NCBI GenBank assembly: GCA_029959295.1
Contig: JASCOH010000010.1
Coordinates: 37,080-101,079 of the forward strand
Source of the DNA: Flavobacteriaceae bacterium PS02334
Lineage (GTDB): Bacteria > Bacteroidota > Bacteroidia > Flavobacteriales > Flavobacteriaceae
Direction of reading: 5' to 3'
DNA: 64,000 nucleotides
Part shown: piece after piece, positions 43,314 to 51,723 of the stretch
Layout: each line of letters begins with the position of its first letter
How positions within the stretch are numbered: the stretch's first letter is position 1
Position numbers and translations under genes: made by a program
Notes under the pieces: model-generated
Seen by the model: only the letters and a program-made list of their open reading frames with translations
Told to the model about the DNA's origin: nothing
The model's database searches: none

Positions 43314-45689
43314 ATGAAAAGCAGAATCCAACCCTTTCTATTACTCTTTTTTGCCTTTGTAGTCAATACATATTCGCAGGAAAAAGTTACCCTCAGCGGC
43401 ACAATAGCCAATGAATCCAATACCGAAACATTAATTGGCGTAAGCATTTACATTCCGGAAGCCAAAGTAGGCATTACTACCAATTCTTACGGATTTTATA
43501 CCACGACACTGCCAAAAGGAACGTATACTGCTATCATAAGCTACATGGGTTTTGATACTATTGAAGAAACTTTCACGCTGACCGAAAACACAAAGATGAA
43601 CTTTGGGATGACAGAAGTCAGCAAGACATTGGACGAGGTTGTAATTAAAAGCAACACGACAAAAGCAAACATTCGAAAGCCTGAAATGAGTACCAATAAA
43701 CTCTCTATTGCCACGATAAAAAAGATGCCTGCCGTCTTGGGCGAAGTGGATGTCTTGAAATCGATATTACAGCTTCCGGGGGTTACCAATGCTCAGGAAG
43801 GCGCATCGGGATTTAATGTCAGGGGAGGTTCTGTTGATGGAAACCTGGTACTGCTTGATGAAGCCGTTGTTTACAATACCTCGCATTTATTCGGATTCTT
43901 TTCTGTTTTCAACTCTGATGTGATTAAAGATCTAAAACTTTACAAAGGAGGGATTCCCGCTAATTATGGAGGACGGATATCCTCAGTCCTGGATATTTAT
44001 CAAAAGGAAGGAAACAATAAGGAGTATCATGTCAATGGAGGTATCGGACTAGTCTCAAGCCGACTCCTTGTTGAAGGCCCTATTGTCAAAGAAAAAAGTT
44101 CTTTTGTGGTTGCAGGGAGAGGGTCTTACGCACACCTTTTTATGAAACTGGCAGATGAACCAAATTCAGCCTATTTCTACGATCTCAACACCAAGTTCAA
44201 TTACAAATTCAATGATAGAAATAATGTTTTCGTATCAGGTTATTTTGGCAACGACAATCTGATTTTTAATAACAGCTTTATAAACACGTACGGCAATAAG
44301 CTTTTTAATCTAAGATGGAACCATATATTCTCAGACAAGATTTTCTCCAATGCATCTGCCATTTACAGTGATTACGACTACCAGATCAAAGTGAAAACCG
44401 TTGGTCTTGACTGGAAATCAGATGTAAAAAATTATAATCTTAAATATGACTTTAGACATTATTTTTCAAACAACCTGACTTTAAATTATGGTTTAAATTC
44501 AATTTACTACAGTTTCAATCCTGGAACAATCAGTCCGTTTGGAGAGGGTTCAGCAATCAATCCAGACCAGCTGGCCAAAAAATATGCCTTTGAAAATGCC
44601 GCATACATCAGTGCAGAACAAAACCTTTCTGAAAAATTATCACTGAATTATGGACTTCGCTACAGTAACTTTCAAAGATTAGGCGCGCAGGAAGTGTACA
44701 CCTATGCCAATAATCAGCCCCTTGTTTTCAATCAGGAATTTCAAATTTATGAAGAGGCTGCTCCAACAGGGACAATAAAGTATAAGAAAAATAAAAAAAT
44801 AGCAAGTTTTGACAACTTGGAACCAAGAATTGCCGCGGCTTATTCGCTAAACAACGACCAATCCATCAAGGCCAGCTACATTAGAATGAGCCAGTATGTG
44901 CATTTAATTTCAAATACTGCTTCTGCAACCCCGCTTGATATATGGGCGCCTAGCGATCAATACCTTAAGCCGGAAATTTTAGACCAGGTAGCATTGGGTT
45001 ACTTTCACAATTTTAAAGACGATAAATATTCCCTGGAAGCAGAAACCTTCTACAAAAAAGTAAAAAACAAGGCAGACTATATTGACGGTGCAGATTTACT
45101 TGGAATTGATGCCGTAGAAAGCGTGCTGTTGAACGGAGAGGCAAGATCGTATGGCCTGGAACTGATGCTCAAAAAAAACACCGGAAAGCTGACGGGCTGG
45201 GTTTCCTATACTATTTCTAAAGCAGAACAAAGAACACCAGGCAGAAATGCAGATGAGCCGGGTATCAATAACGGGGAATGGTACAGGGCAAATTATGACA
45301 AACTGCATAATTTATCTGTTACGGGCGCTTATGCTTTAAATACCAAATGGACATTTGGGAGTATTTTTACTTTCCAGAGCGGAAAAGCTGCAACATTTCC
45401 TAATGGAAAATACCAATATCAGGGTATCACTGTTGCGAGTTATGGAGCAAGAAATGACGATTCTTTATCTGCATACCACCATTTGGATGTATCTGCAACT
45501 TATACTCCTAAACCCGACAAGAAAAAAGGATGGCAGGGTGAATGGAATTTCAGCATCTACAATCTTTACAGCAGAAGCAATGCAGCCTCGTACAGTTTTA
45601 GGCAGAACGAAGATACGGGAGCAAGCGAGACAAGAAGAACATCCATTTTTGGTATTGTTCCGAGTGTGAGCTACAACTTCAAATTTTAA
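43314..45689 (+). CDS. TonB-dependent outer-membrane receptor with CarboxypepD-reg-like domain
   Basis: A 791-residue outer-membrane receptor. A signal peptide ends near NTYS (residue 21). A carboxypeptidase-regulatory-like domain comes next (TLSGTIANESNTETLIGVSI), then the plug (VDVLKSILQLPGVT, GFNVRGGSVDGNLVLLDEA) and a beta-barrel ending in SVSYNFKF, with the terminal aromatic residue typical of beta-barrel assembly. It would take up a large or scarce ligand through TonB-ExbBD. DUF4249 lipoprotein follows after 35 nt, a recurrent partner in Bacteroidetes. The regulation from the divergent LytTR pair suggests a signal-dependent uptake system. The ligand is unknown. No SusD-like gene is present. 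Confidence 0.93.
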   Translation: MKSRIQPFLLLFFAFVVNTYSQEKVTLSGTIANESNTETLIGVSIYIPEAKVGITTNSYGFYTTTLPKGTYTAIISYMGFDTIEETFTLTENTKMNFGMTEVSKTLDEVVIKSNTTKANIRKPEMSTNKLSIATIKKMPAVLGEVDVLKSILQLPGVTNAQEGASGFNVRGGSVDGNLVLLDEAVVYNTSHLFGFFSVFNSDVIKDLKLYKGGIPANYGGRISSVLDIYQKEGNNKEYHVNGGIGLVSSRLLVEGPIVKEKSSFVVAGRGSYAHLFMKLADEPNSAYFYDLNTKFNYKFNDRNNVFVSGYFGNDNLIFNNSFINTYGNKLFNLRWNHIFSDKIFSNASAIYSDYDYQIKVKTVGLDWKSDVKNYNLKYDFRHYFSNNLTLNYGLNSIYYSFNPGTISPFGEGSAINPDQLAKKYAFENAAYISAEQNLSEKLSLNYGLRYSNFQRLGAQEVYTYANNQPLVFNQEFQIYEEAAPTGTIKYKKNKKIASFDNLEPRIAAAYSLNNDQSIKASYIRMSQYVHLISNTASATPLDIWAPSDQYLKPEILDQVALGYFHNFKDDKYSLEAETFYKKVKNKADYIDGADLLGIDAVESVLLNGEARSYGLELMLKKNTGKLTGWVSYTISKAEQRTPGRNADEPGINNGEWYRANYDKLHNLSVTGAYALNTKWTFGSIFTFQSGKAATFPNGKYQYQGITVASYGARNDDSLSAYHHLDVSATYTPKPDKKKGWQGEWNFSIYNLYSRSNAASYSFRQNEDTGASETRRTSIFGIVPSVSYNFKF

Positions 45690-45724
45690 AAAAATAAACA
45701 ACCGACTTTAAAAAAAGATATAAA

Positions 45725-46546
45725 ATGAAACTAGTACAAAAAATGCTCATACTATCCGCTGGACTGTTTTTGACAGGATGCGAAGATGTTATTACTGCCG
45801 ATCTTGATACAGCGCCAACAAGACTGGTCATAGACGCTTCTATAGACTGGGTAAAAAATACGGCAGGCAATGAACAAAAGATTATATTGTCGACAACAAC
45901 CGGTTATTACAGCCCCGAATTCCCGACTGTCTCCGGAGCCGTAGTTACTGTAACAAGCGCGTCCAATACGGTCTTTGAATTTATAGAAAATCCCGGAACA
46001 GGGCAATATGTCTGCAGCAATTTCCTTCCTGTTATCGGCCAGACCTATACCTTAAAAATTGTTTTAAATGGGCAGACCTATACTGCATCGGAAACATTGA
46101 CAGCTGTTCCTGAAGTTGAAGATCATATTGACCAGAACGACAAGGGAGGCGACACCGGTGATGAAATCGAAATAACATTCTACTATCAGGATGATGCAAG
46201 TCAGGCAAATGCTTATCTCAACAGTGTTACCCAGCCGCACACGCCGTTCCCCGAGCTTGAAGTTGAAGATGACGAGCACACTAATGGCAATGTAATGCAG
46301 GAGTCCTATTCTTCTGAAGATTTACAGCCTGGGGACCAGATAGACATAAGGCTGTACGGAATTTCAAAAAGCTATTACAATTACATGTACAGGTTAATAG
46401 TGGCTTCTGGCAATGATGGCAGCCCTTTCCCAACCATACCCAGCGCAGTGCGAGGTAATATTGTCAATCAGACCGATAGCAAAAATTACGCTTTTGGTTA
46501 TTTCAGATTGGCAGAAATGGATATTAAAAGCTATACCGTTAAGTAA
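45725..46546 (+). CDS. DUF4249 family lipoprotein
   Basis: A 273-residue lipoprotein. The lipobox LFLTGC gives acylated Cys19, followed by EDVITADLDTAPTRLVID, the typical DUF4249 opening. A carbohydrate-binding-like beta-sandwich with TVSGAVVTVTSASN and QTYTASETLTAVPEV follows. DUF4249 proteins are co-encoded with TonB receptors in Bacteroidetes and are thought to be the surface partner in uptake. It lies 35 nt after the receptor gene, in the same transcript. A hairpin at 46559-46593 closes the operon. Function is unknown, but the pairing is robust. Confidence 0.88.
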   Translation: MKLVQKMLILSAGLFLTGCEDVITADLDTAPTRLVIDASIDWVKNTAGNEQKIILSTTTGYYSPEFPTVSGAVVTVTSASNTVFEFIENPGTGQYVCSNFLPVIGQTYTLKIVLNGQTYTASETLTAVPEVEDHIDQNDKGGDTGDEIEITFYYQDDASQANAYLNSVTQPHTPFPELEVEDDEHTNGNVMQESYSSEDLQPGDQIDIRLYGISKSYYNYMYRLIVASGNDGSPFPTIPSAVRGNIVNQTDSKNYAFGYFRLAEMDIKSYTVK

Positions 46547-46558
46547 TTAAGTTCCTAT

Positions 46559-46593
46559 GAATGCGGTAAAATGCAGTTTTTTTTATCGCATTC
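46559..46593 (+). terminator. Terminator hairpin of the TonB receptor-DUF4249 operon
   Basis: GAATGCGGTAAAA pairs with TTTTATCGCATTC (13 bp with one G-T pair) around TGCAGTTTT. It begins 12 nt after the DUF4249 stop. It argues against starting the next gene at 46571 and favours ATG 46619. Confidence 0.6.
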
Positions 46594-46618
46594 TAACTTT
46601 TACAAATTCAGTTTAAAA

Positions 46619-47488
46619 ATGGACAAGATATTGGTAACCGGTGCAAACGGACATTTTGGAAAAGGGGTGCTGAAAGCCCTGCTCAATAATGGATTAGGAA
46701 AACAAAACATTTATGCAATGGTAAGGAACAAAGCCAAGGCAGCAGACTTGCAATCTCTAGGCATTCATGTTGTTTTTGGAGATTATGAGGATTATGATTC
46801 CTTACTCAAAGCATTTTCAGGTATAGACAAGCTTCTTTTTGTTTCAGGTAGTGATGTAAAGAACCGTGTAGCACAGCACAAACTGGTTGTCAAAGCGGCT
46901 AAAAATGCTGGGGTAAAGCATATTCACTATACCAGCCAGCAGCACAAAAGTGACGATAGGGACTCGCCTATTTATTTTATCATAAAATCACATCTGGCGA
47001 CAGAAACGGCTATTATGAACAGCGGCATGAACTTTACAATTCTGAGAAATGCCTTGTATATGGATATGCTTCCGGAATTTTTAGGTGAAAAAGTTGTAGA
47101 AGACGGTATTTTTCTGCCGGCAGGCCAGGGCAAAATAGCCTTCACGCTGCGAAGCGAGATGGCGGAAGCCGCAGCCGTTATTTTGACATCGCGGGGTCAT
47201 AAAAACAAGACCTATGAGATATCGGGCAGCAGTATTTCCTTTACAGAAATTGCCCAGAAGATTTCTGAAATAAAAGGACACAATATTACCTATCTGAGTC
47301 CAGATCCAAAAGTATTTATAAATGCAGCCGTAAAGAAAGGTGCACCAAGGATGCTGATAAAAATGCTGGCGGGCTTTGCACAGGCAGCCCGAATCGGAGA
47401 ACTGGACAGCGAAAGCCCGCACATGGAAAAAATTCTGGGAAGAAAACCCTCGCAGGTCAATGATTTTTTACAGCAGATTTACAGTTGA
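46619..47488 (+). CDS. NmrA-like NAD(P)-binding protein
   Basis: A 289-residue atypical SDR. The N-terminal cofactor motif is ILVTGANGHFGKG. A typical NmrA-family core follows: VVFGDYEDYDSLLKAF, LLFVSGSDV, KHIHYTSQQ, NFTILRNALYMDML and a C-terminal helical part. The group includes quinone reductases (QorB/YtfG-like) and redox-sensing regulators, and the exact role is unknown. I used the ATG at 46619 (MDKILVTG) because the upstream extension overlaps the preceding terminator. A possible C-terminal fragment of a related gene is seen at 50407-50610. It is monocistronic. Confidence 0.85.
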   Translation: MDKILVTGANGHFGKGVLKALLNNGLGKQNIYAMVRNKAKAADLQSLGIHVVFGDYEDYDSLLKAFSGIDKLLFVSGSDVKNRVAQHKLVVKAAKNAGVKHIHYTSQQHKSDDRDSPIYFIIKSHLATETAIMNSGMNFTILRNALYMDMLPEFLGEKVVEDGIFLPAGQGKIAFTLRSEMAEAAAVILTSRGHKNKTYEISGSSISFTEIAQKISEIKGHNITYLSPDPKVFINAAVKKGAPRMLIKMLAGFAQAARIGELDSESPHMEKILGRKPSQVNDFLQQIYS

Positions 47489-47539
47489 AAGAAATTATTC
47501 TGGCTCTTGATTTCACTATAAAGACTTCATATTTGTTTG

Positions 47540-47810
47540 TTACTTAAAAAAAACGCAATCATTAGCAATTTCACCAATTGTTTTTGATGGATTGTTCATT
47601 AAGTAAAAAAGAGATCTCTCTATCTTTGCCTTTTTAATAAATTCATTGATCGTTGTTCCTGTTACCGACTTAAAAATTCTATGGAAATGAAATTTGGAAA
47701 AATTAGAAAGACTAGCCAATTTTTCTAAGGAAAGTTCTTCATTAAGATTCTATTTAATGCAGTCTATACTCTTATTGATTCTAAAGTAATATTCTTTAAT
47801 AGACTCTTTC
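47540..47810 (-). pseudogene. AraC-family regulator remnant
   Basis: The minus frame shows YYFRINKSIDCIK, a TAG (47750-47752), NLNEELSLEKLASLSNFSKF and HFHRIFKSVTGTTINEFIKK. A shift in an A-run then gives SIKTIGEIANDCVFFK and a stop. This is a recognisable AraC double-HTH, including the start of the second helix-turn-helix, but with a stop and a frameshift, and without the N-terminal domain. It is adjacent to another fragment at 47824-47916. Confidence 0.72.
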
Positions 47811-47823
47811 TTCGTTATGCTTG

Positions 47824-47916
47824 TTAATCTGTAGATCCAGTAGGAGTATTTCCTTTCGCTAAATCTTTCAGCTTAGAAATATCTTCATTGCTCCAAGTTT
47901 TTCCTGCTTTTCTCAT
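47824..47916 (-). pseudogene. N-terminal fragment of a small SANT/Myb-like protein
   Basis: MRKAGKTWSNEDISKLKDL and AKGNTPTGSTD form a 30-residue fragment. I have the impression of a Flavobacterial ~65-residue family that starts K(A)GKTWS.EDI..LK.LA.GNTPT (Myb/SANT-like helix). Its C-terminal half is missing and the sequence runs directly into the AraC remnant. Confidence 0.45.
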
Positions 47917-48046
47917 ATTTAGTGTTTTAGAAATACTAATTTAGCAAAAAATTTAAAATCGGCGGAAAAGAAATTAAAAACAGTCAAAAAACCGCTCTAA
48001 ACTAATATATAGTTACCAAAATTTAAAATCAAAAAATACCGCTATT

Positions 48047-48394
48047 ATGGACAACACAAAAATTTTGCAGGATGCAAATCAACTCGTAAGAGAAGGAAAA
48101 TATGAAGAATACCTGTCCTATCTTACTGAAGACAGCAAATGGGTATTTGTTGGCGAGAGAACCCTTCTAGGAAAAGAAGCGGTAAGGCAGTATATAAAAG
48201 AATTTTATCTGGCGCCGCCGATATTTGATGCGGAAAGATACATCGCAGAAGGCAACTTTGTAACAGTAACGGGAAATATTTCCTTGAAAAATCGTGACGG
48301 CAGCTACAGCCATTACAATTACTGCGACATTTGGCGCTTTGACAACGGCAAATTAGCGGAAGTGACAGCCTATGTAATCCAGAAAAAACCGTAA
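48047..48394 (+). CDS. NTF2-like (SnoaL-type) protein
   Basis: A 115-residue protein of the nuclear transport factor 2-like/SnoaL fold. The helical start LQDANQLVREGKYEEYLSYL is followed by a beta-cone (DSKWVFVGERTLLGKEAVRQ, NYCDIWRFDNGKLAEVTAYV). Such proteins can be enzymes, stress proteins or substrate-binding domains, and no catalytic residues can be assigned. The ATG is followed by DNTKI and preceded by an A-rich leader. It is monocistronic and cytosolic. Confidence 0.78.
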   Translation: MDNTKILQDANQLVREGKYEEYLSYLTEDSKWVFVGERTLLGKEAVRQYIKEFYLAPPIFDAERYIAEGNFVTVTGNISLKNRDGSYSHYNYCDIWRFDNGKLAEVTAYVIQKKP

Positions 48395-48530
48395 CGGTTT
48401 GGAATACTGTAATTGAAATTACACTCCGGCCCGCTGCGTCAGGAAGCTTGCAGGGAGATTGCGGCCAAGAATGGAAGAAATAGTCGAGCGCATCAAAAAC
48501 AAGCTGTCTGGCATCGCCTGTCAGGATCGG

Positions 48531-49571
48531 TTATTTTTTTGGAAAGCTATATTTTTGGCCTTTCAGGATGGCTGTGATCGCATCTGATATTTCAAAAACT
48601 TTTCCATTATAATTGTTGCCTAATAGAATTATCGTAAACTTTTCCTCAATATCTGAAACTAAAATTGCTTCATAATTGCCAGCCCTTCCATCGTGCAGAT
48701 GCACGATTAAATCTTCGTTTTTAAATTTTGCTTGTCCTAAGGCCGATTGCGTTTCTGGCAGATCGAATTGCTGGCCTATTTTGCAAAGTGATTTTTTATT
48801 GACTACCTTATTGTCGTGAAGACAGTTTGCCCATTTTAATAAATCAACAGTTGTGAGGTACGTTCCACCTGTTATTGGCAGATCTGTTTTGTCTGGAACC
48901 AAATTGTTATTAAATCCCTTGGCTATATTTTCTTCATTTTCAAAAGGTGTCATAACAGAAGAATTCATTTTACAAGGCTTGAATATGAATTTTTCAACAT
49001 ACGTTTTATAATTCATTCCTGTTAACCGTTCCACAATGAACTGTCTTAAAAAAATATTATTATTGTTATAATCGTAATTTGTGCCAGGCTTGAAATCAAG
49101 CGTGTCAATGGCCATCAGACCATCAAAGAGGTCTTTGTCATTTTTAATAATTTTCCAATTTACATTAGGTATGCCGCTTGCGTATTGCAATAAATCTTCA
49201 ATCGCAACTTCATCTGCCCATTTTGGCAATTCGGGAATAAATTTGGAAACCTTATCGTTCAGTTTCAATTTACCCTGTTCCTGCAGCTGCATTAAGGCAG
49301 CTGCACTAAATTCTTTCGTGATAGAGCCAATATTAAATCGATAGCCGGCAGTTAGTTTATTCGTCTTATCGGCATCAGTAAATCCAAATGAAGCGTTGTA
49401 TATTATTTTATTATTTTTTGAAACAAGCACATTCCCGTTAAAAACTCCAATCTGGCTTGACCATTTCATTAAAGAGTCGATTTGTCTTATTTGCCTAGTC
49501 TGGGCAAATACATTATTTGTCAAAAGTAAGAGAATGGTAAAAATTGAGAATAGTTGTCTGTTATAATGCAT
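48531..49571 (-). CDS. Serine hydrolase, beta-lactamase/penicillin-binding-protein-like, exported
   Basis: A 346-residue secreted serine hydrolase. The signal peptide (FSIFTILLLLTNNVFAQ) ends near residue 24. The SxxK motif is GSITK (S83, K86), the YxN-type motif lies in TNYDYNNNNIFL, and the HDGRAGNYEA segment fills the third-motif position. I chose the ATG at 49571 because it gives a clean signal peptide. The frame could start at 49610. It resembles the serine hydrolase at 32361-33707, with a shorter C-terminal domain. Its substrate is unknown. Confidence 0.85.
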   Translation of the reverse strand: MHYNRQLFSIFTILLLLTNNVFAQTRQIRQIDSLMKWSSQIGVFNGNVLVSKNNKIIYNASFGFTDADKTNKLTAGYRFNIGSITKEFSAAALMQLQEQGKLKLNDKVSKFIPELPKWADEVAIEDLLQYASGIPNVNWKIIKNDKDLFDGLMAIDTLDFKPGTNYDYNNNNIFLRQFIVERLTGMNYKTYVEKFIFKPCKMNSSVMTPFENEENIAKGFNNNLVPDKTDLPITGGTYLTTVDLLKWANCLHDNKVVNKKSLCKIGQQFDLPETQSALGQAKFKNEDLIVHLHDGRAGNYEAILVSDIEEKFTIILLGNNYNGKVFEISDAITAILKGQKYSFPKK

Positions 49572-49765
49572 ATTGTAATTTCTTATTTCTTTATCGATTT
49601 TGAGCTGCAAACTAATTTATAGATAGCTGCCTACGTAATATCTCTTAAAGTCTTACAATACTACACAAAATAACAATACTTGGATTGACTTTTTTTGGTA
49701 AATGGAGATTTATTTTTTTTGACAAGTAAAAATTAAGCTAAGCATTTGTGAAGTAAATTAAGGAA

Positions 49766-49800
49766 CAAATAAAGCCACTGTCTTCCAGTGGCTTTATTTG
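49766..49800. terminator. Strong bidirectional terminator (15-bp stem)
   Basis: CAAATAAAGCCACTG pairs perfectly with CAGTGGCTTTATTTG around TCTTC. On the minus strand it follows the tRNA-3'-like copy B and could terminate that tRNA or the TetR gene. Confidence 0.8.
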
Positions 49801-49806
49801 TCTTTC

Positions 49807-49843
49807 TGTGGGCGATGAAGGGTTCGAACACAGAATGTCCATC
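49807..49843 (-). repeat. Copy B of the tRNA-3'-end-like 37-nt repeat
   Basis: On the minus strand GATGGACATTCTGTGTTCGA continues as ACCCTTCATCGCCCACA. The alignment to copy A is ungapped with 6 mismatches over 37 nt. Only the T-loop and acceptor part is tRNA-like. No complete tRNA exists on either side. The terminator immediately downstream suggests it was once the end of a tRNA gene. Confidence 0.6.
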
Positions 49844-49854
49844 TCTCATTAATG

Positions 49855-50415
49855 CTAATCTATAACCTGGCGCTCAATTATAGAAATAAGTTTTATCATC
49901 ATCTCAACTGCACTTTTCTTTGTCAGAGGAATAACATTATTAACAATGGTATACCCTTCTATAAATGGAATAAGAAAACTTACAATCTCTTCAGGCTTAG
50001 TACAAAATATAGAAATTAGATCTACCAGCCACAAGCAGTAGGTTTTATAATAGGTGTCTACAGCGTTTCGCAATTCCTTATTTCTGGCTGCTAAAGTCCA
50101 TATTTCCTGAAACATCAAAATTTGATGGCTGGACCTGCCATCGATGAGTAGCATATTCAATACTTTTCCCAAAAAGATGTTCTTGTCTGGTATACTATCG
50201 GCTGTCAAGAGCTTTATGGCTTTGGTGAGTTCTTCCTTGCAGCTTTCAAAATAAAACTCCACCGTTGCAATCAACAGCAGGTCTTTGTCCTTATAGTAAT
50301 ATTGAAGATTACTTAGTGACAAATTCGCAATTTTTGATACCTTTCTCCTAGAGAGATTCTCCGCACCCTCTTTAGTGCGTATAGCTATTGTTGCGGATAA
50401 GATCTCATGCAACAA
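49855..50415 (-). CDS. TetR-family transcriptional regulator, possibly N-terminally truncated
   Basis: A 186-residue TetR-type regulator. The HTH is intact (ENLSRRKVSKIANLSLSNLQ, YYYKDKDLLLIATVEFYF), and the ligand-binding half ends in KLISIIERQVID. The frame has no ATG before the HTH. The first possible codon is TTG at 50413-50415, and a TGA closes the frame just upstream. The first helix seems shortened by about five to eight residues. A fragment of another gene starts at 50407 on the plus strand, so the original 5' end was probably lost in a rearrangement. Function is uncertain. Confidence 0.8.
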   Translation of the reverse strand: MLHEILSATIAIRTKEGAENLSRRKVSKIANLSLSNLQYYYKDKDLLLIATVEFYFESCKEELTKAIKLLTADSIPDKNIFLGKVLNMLLIDGRSSHQILMFQEIWTLAARNKELRNAVDTYYKTYCLWLVDLISIFCTKPEEIVSFLIPFIEGYTIVNNVIPLTKKSAVEMMIKLISIIERQVID

Positions 50416-50610
50416 GCCTCAAAGGAAGACTATGTAAAAACACTTTTAGAACATCATGCATCCACTGAAGCATTTGCAAGCTCTTTGACAGAAATGCTGA
50501 CCGCGATCGGCAACGGCTTGTATGTAACAGAACATCGAACACAAGCAAGCACAACACCGACAACTATTAAAGAGTGGATGAGCGACAATCTGGTTTCAAA
50601 AATTAATTGA
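50407..50610 (+). pseudogene. Probable C-terminal fragment of a NAD(P)-binding oxidoreductase
   Basis: A 67-residue ORF reads YVKTLLEHHASTEAFASSL then TEMLTAIGNGLYVT and TTPTTIKEWMSDNLVSKIN. It resembles the C-terminal end of an NmrA-type oxidoreductase, beginning abruptly where the TetR gene ends. No cofactor motif is left. The ATG at 50407 lies inside the divergent TetR frame, so it is unlikely to be a real start. Confidence 0.4.
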
Positions 50611-50666
50611 GACCAACAAATGATACAGGTACCGCTACAATTGCATCCAACGTTTTACTATAAATA

Positions 50667-51041
50667 TCAATTCCCTTTTTCAGATTTCCGCATGATAATC
50701 CATGCCATTGAACAAGTCATGATTCCTGGAAGCACTGCATAAATTGGGAGCCAGACAAAAAGCAAGCCACTGGTAGACGATTTTGAAGCAATGCTGTTAA
50801 TATCAAAATACCACATAATTTGTGCTGCCAGCGGAAATGCCAGCAATATTAACAGGGAGAGCATATAGAATATAAAAGGTGCTGTTTGTGGGCGCTTTAT
50901 TTTTTTAAAAACTTTCAGTTGAAAAATATAAAAAACGACTATCGGAAGCAATTGGTATAAAGCAAAATAATTGAGACCTAAGATCAGGAAAGCTGCTACG
51001 GAGCACAAAAGACATAATAAAAATGCAGTTCTATTCTTCAT
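50667..51041 (-). CDS. Small four-helix membrane protein (124 aa)
   Basis: A short integral membrane protein with four predicted helices (AFLLCLLCSVAAFLILGL, ALYQLLPIVVFYIFQL, FYMLSLLILLAFPLAAQ, FVWLPIYAVLPGIMTC) and a basic C-terminus. No family is recognised. It lies between cassette-like sequences. The preceding small membrane-protein gene on this strand ends at 51131, 89 nt away, and the intervening part carries an ACAGCGGTTTTGCGC element. It could be a gene-cassette product. Confidence 0.55.
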   Translation of the reverse strand: MKNRTAFLLCLLCSVAAFLILGLNYFALYQLLPIVVFYIFQLKVFKKIKRPQTAPFIFYMLSLLILLAFPLAAQIMWYFDINSIASKSSTSGLLFVWLPIYAVLPGIMTCSMAWIIMRKSEKGN

Positions 51042-51100
51042 TACTTTCCGTTAAAGATAAAACTTCTTGCGAAAAAACTTTTACAACAGTAATAGCAGTT

Positions 51101-51118
51101 GCGCAAAACCGCTGTTAG
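51101..51118 (-). repeat. Second ACAGCGG-TTTTGCGC element
   Basis: On the minus strand TAACAGCGGTTTTGCGC begins 12 nt after the stop of the 51131 gene. It shares its core with the element at 30750-30767, which also lies just after a gene stop. Both belong to minus-strand genes. Confidence 0.4.
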
Positions 51119-51130
51119 TGGCTGTCTTGA

Positions 51131-51451
51131 CTACGCACAACTAAATTTTAAATATGTTTTGTTTGCGTAATATAAAATCGAAAAGCTTAAAAATGATAGT
51201 TGTACGGCAAATAGCAAAATAAATTCTTTAGACTTCCCGTGCTTTTGTATTGTATGTTCAAATAACAAATTAAAAAGCGTAATTAAAATTAAAAAAAGTA
51301 TGCATTCAGGAATAAGACTGATTGCAATATTTTTAACGGTTTGAAAAATAGTATGGCAATTTCCAACTTTAAATAAAGTGCTCGACAATTTTATGTGTAC
51401 TAACATTCCTAAAAATCCTATTATGTTAATTACAATTTTTAAAATCTTCAT
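51131..51451 (-). CDS. Small membrane protein (106 aa)
   Basis: This short protein has three hydrophobic segments (IVINIIGFLGMLVHI, ISLIPECILFLILITLFN, FILLFAVQLSFLSFSILY). No family is recognised. The gene is bounded by a GCGTTATGTGGC sequence just upstream of its start (51476-51488, minus) and by TAACAGCGGTTTTGCGC just after its stop, like a small mobile cassette. Confidence 0.5.
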   Translation of the reverse strand: MKILKIVINIIGFLGMLVHIKLSSTLFKVGNCHTIFQTVKNIAISLIPECILFLILITLFNLLFEHTIQKHGKSKEFILLFAVQLSFLSFSILYYANKTYLKFSCA

Positions 51452-51723
51452 GTTAAACGGTATTTCTTAAAGATTGCCACATAACGCCAGTCTGTAAAAA
51501 ACCTCAGTTAAATTACTTCCAAATATAAAAAACTATTTATATAAAAATAAGATGTATTGCTATTTCCTGATTTGAATAGTGGTGATGGTTTCGATTATGT
51601 CCGCTTTAAAGAAAACATAGCCCCATTGCTTACTATTGCGCATAACAATGGATTCGGATACCTCAATCTGCAGTAAAAAAGAAAAATTTTATTACTGAAT
51701 CGCCTTTTTGCCAGCGTTTGATT

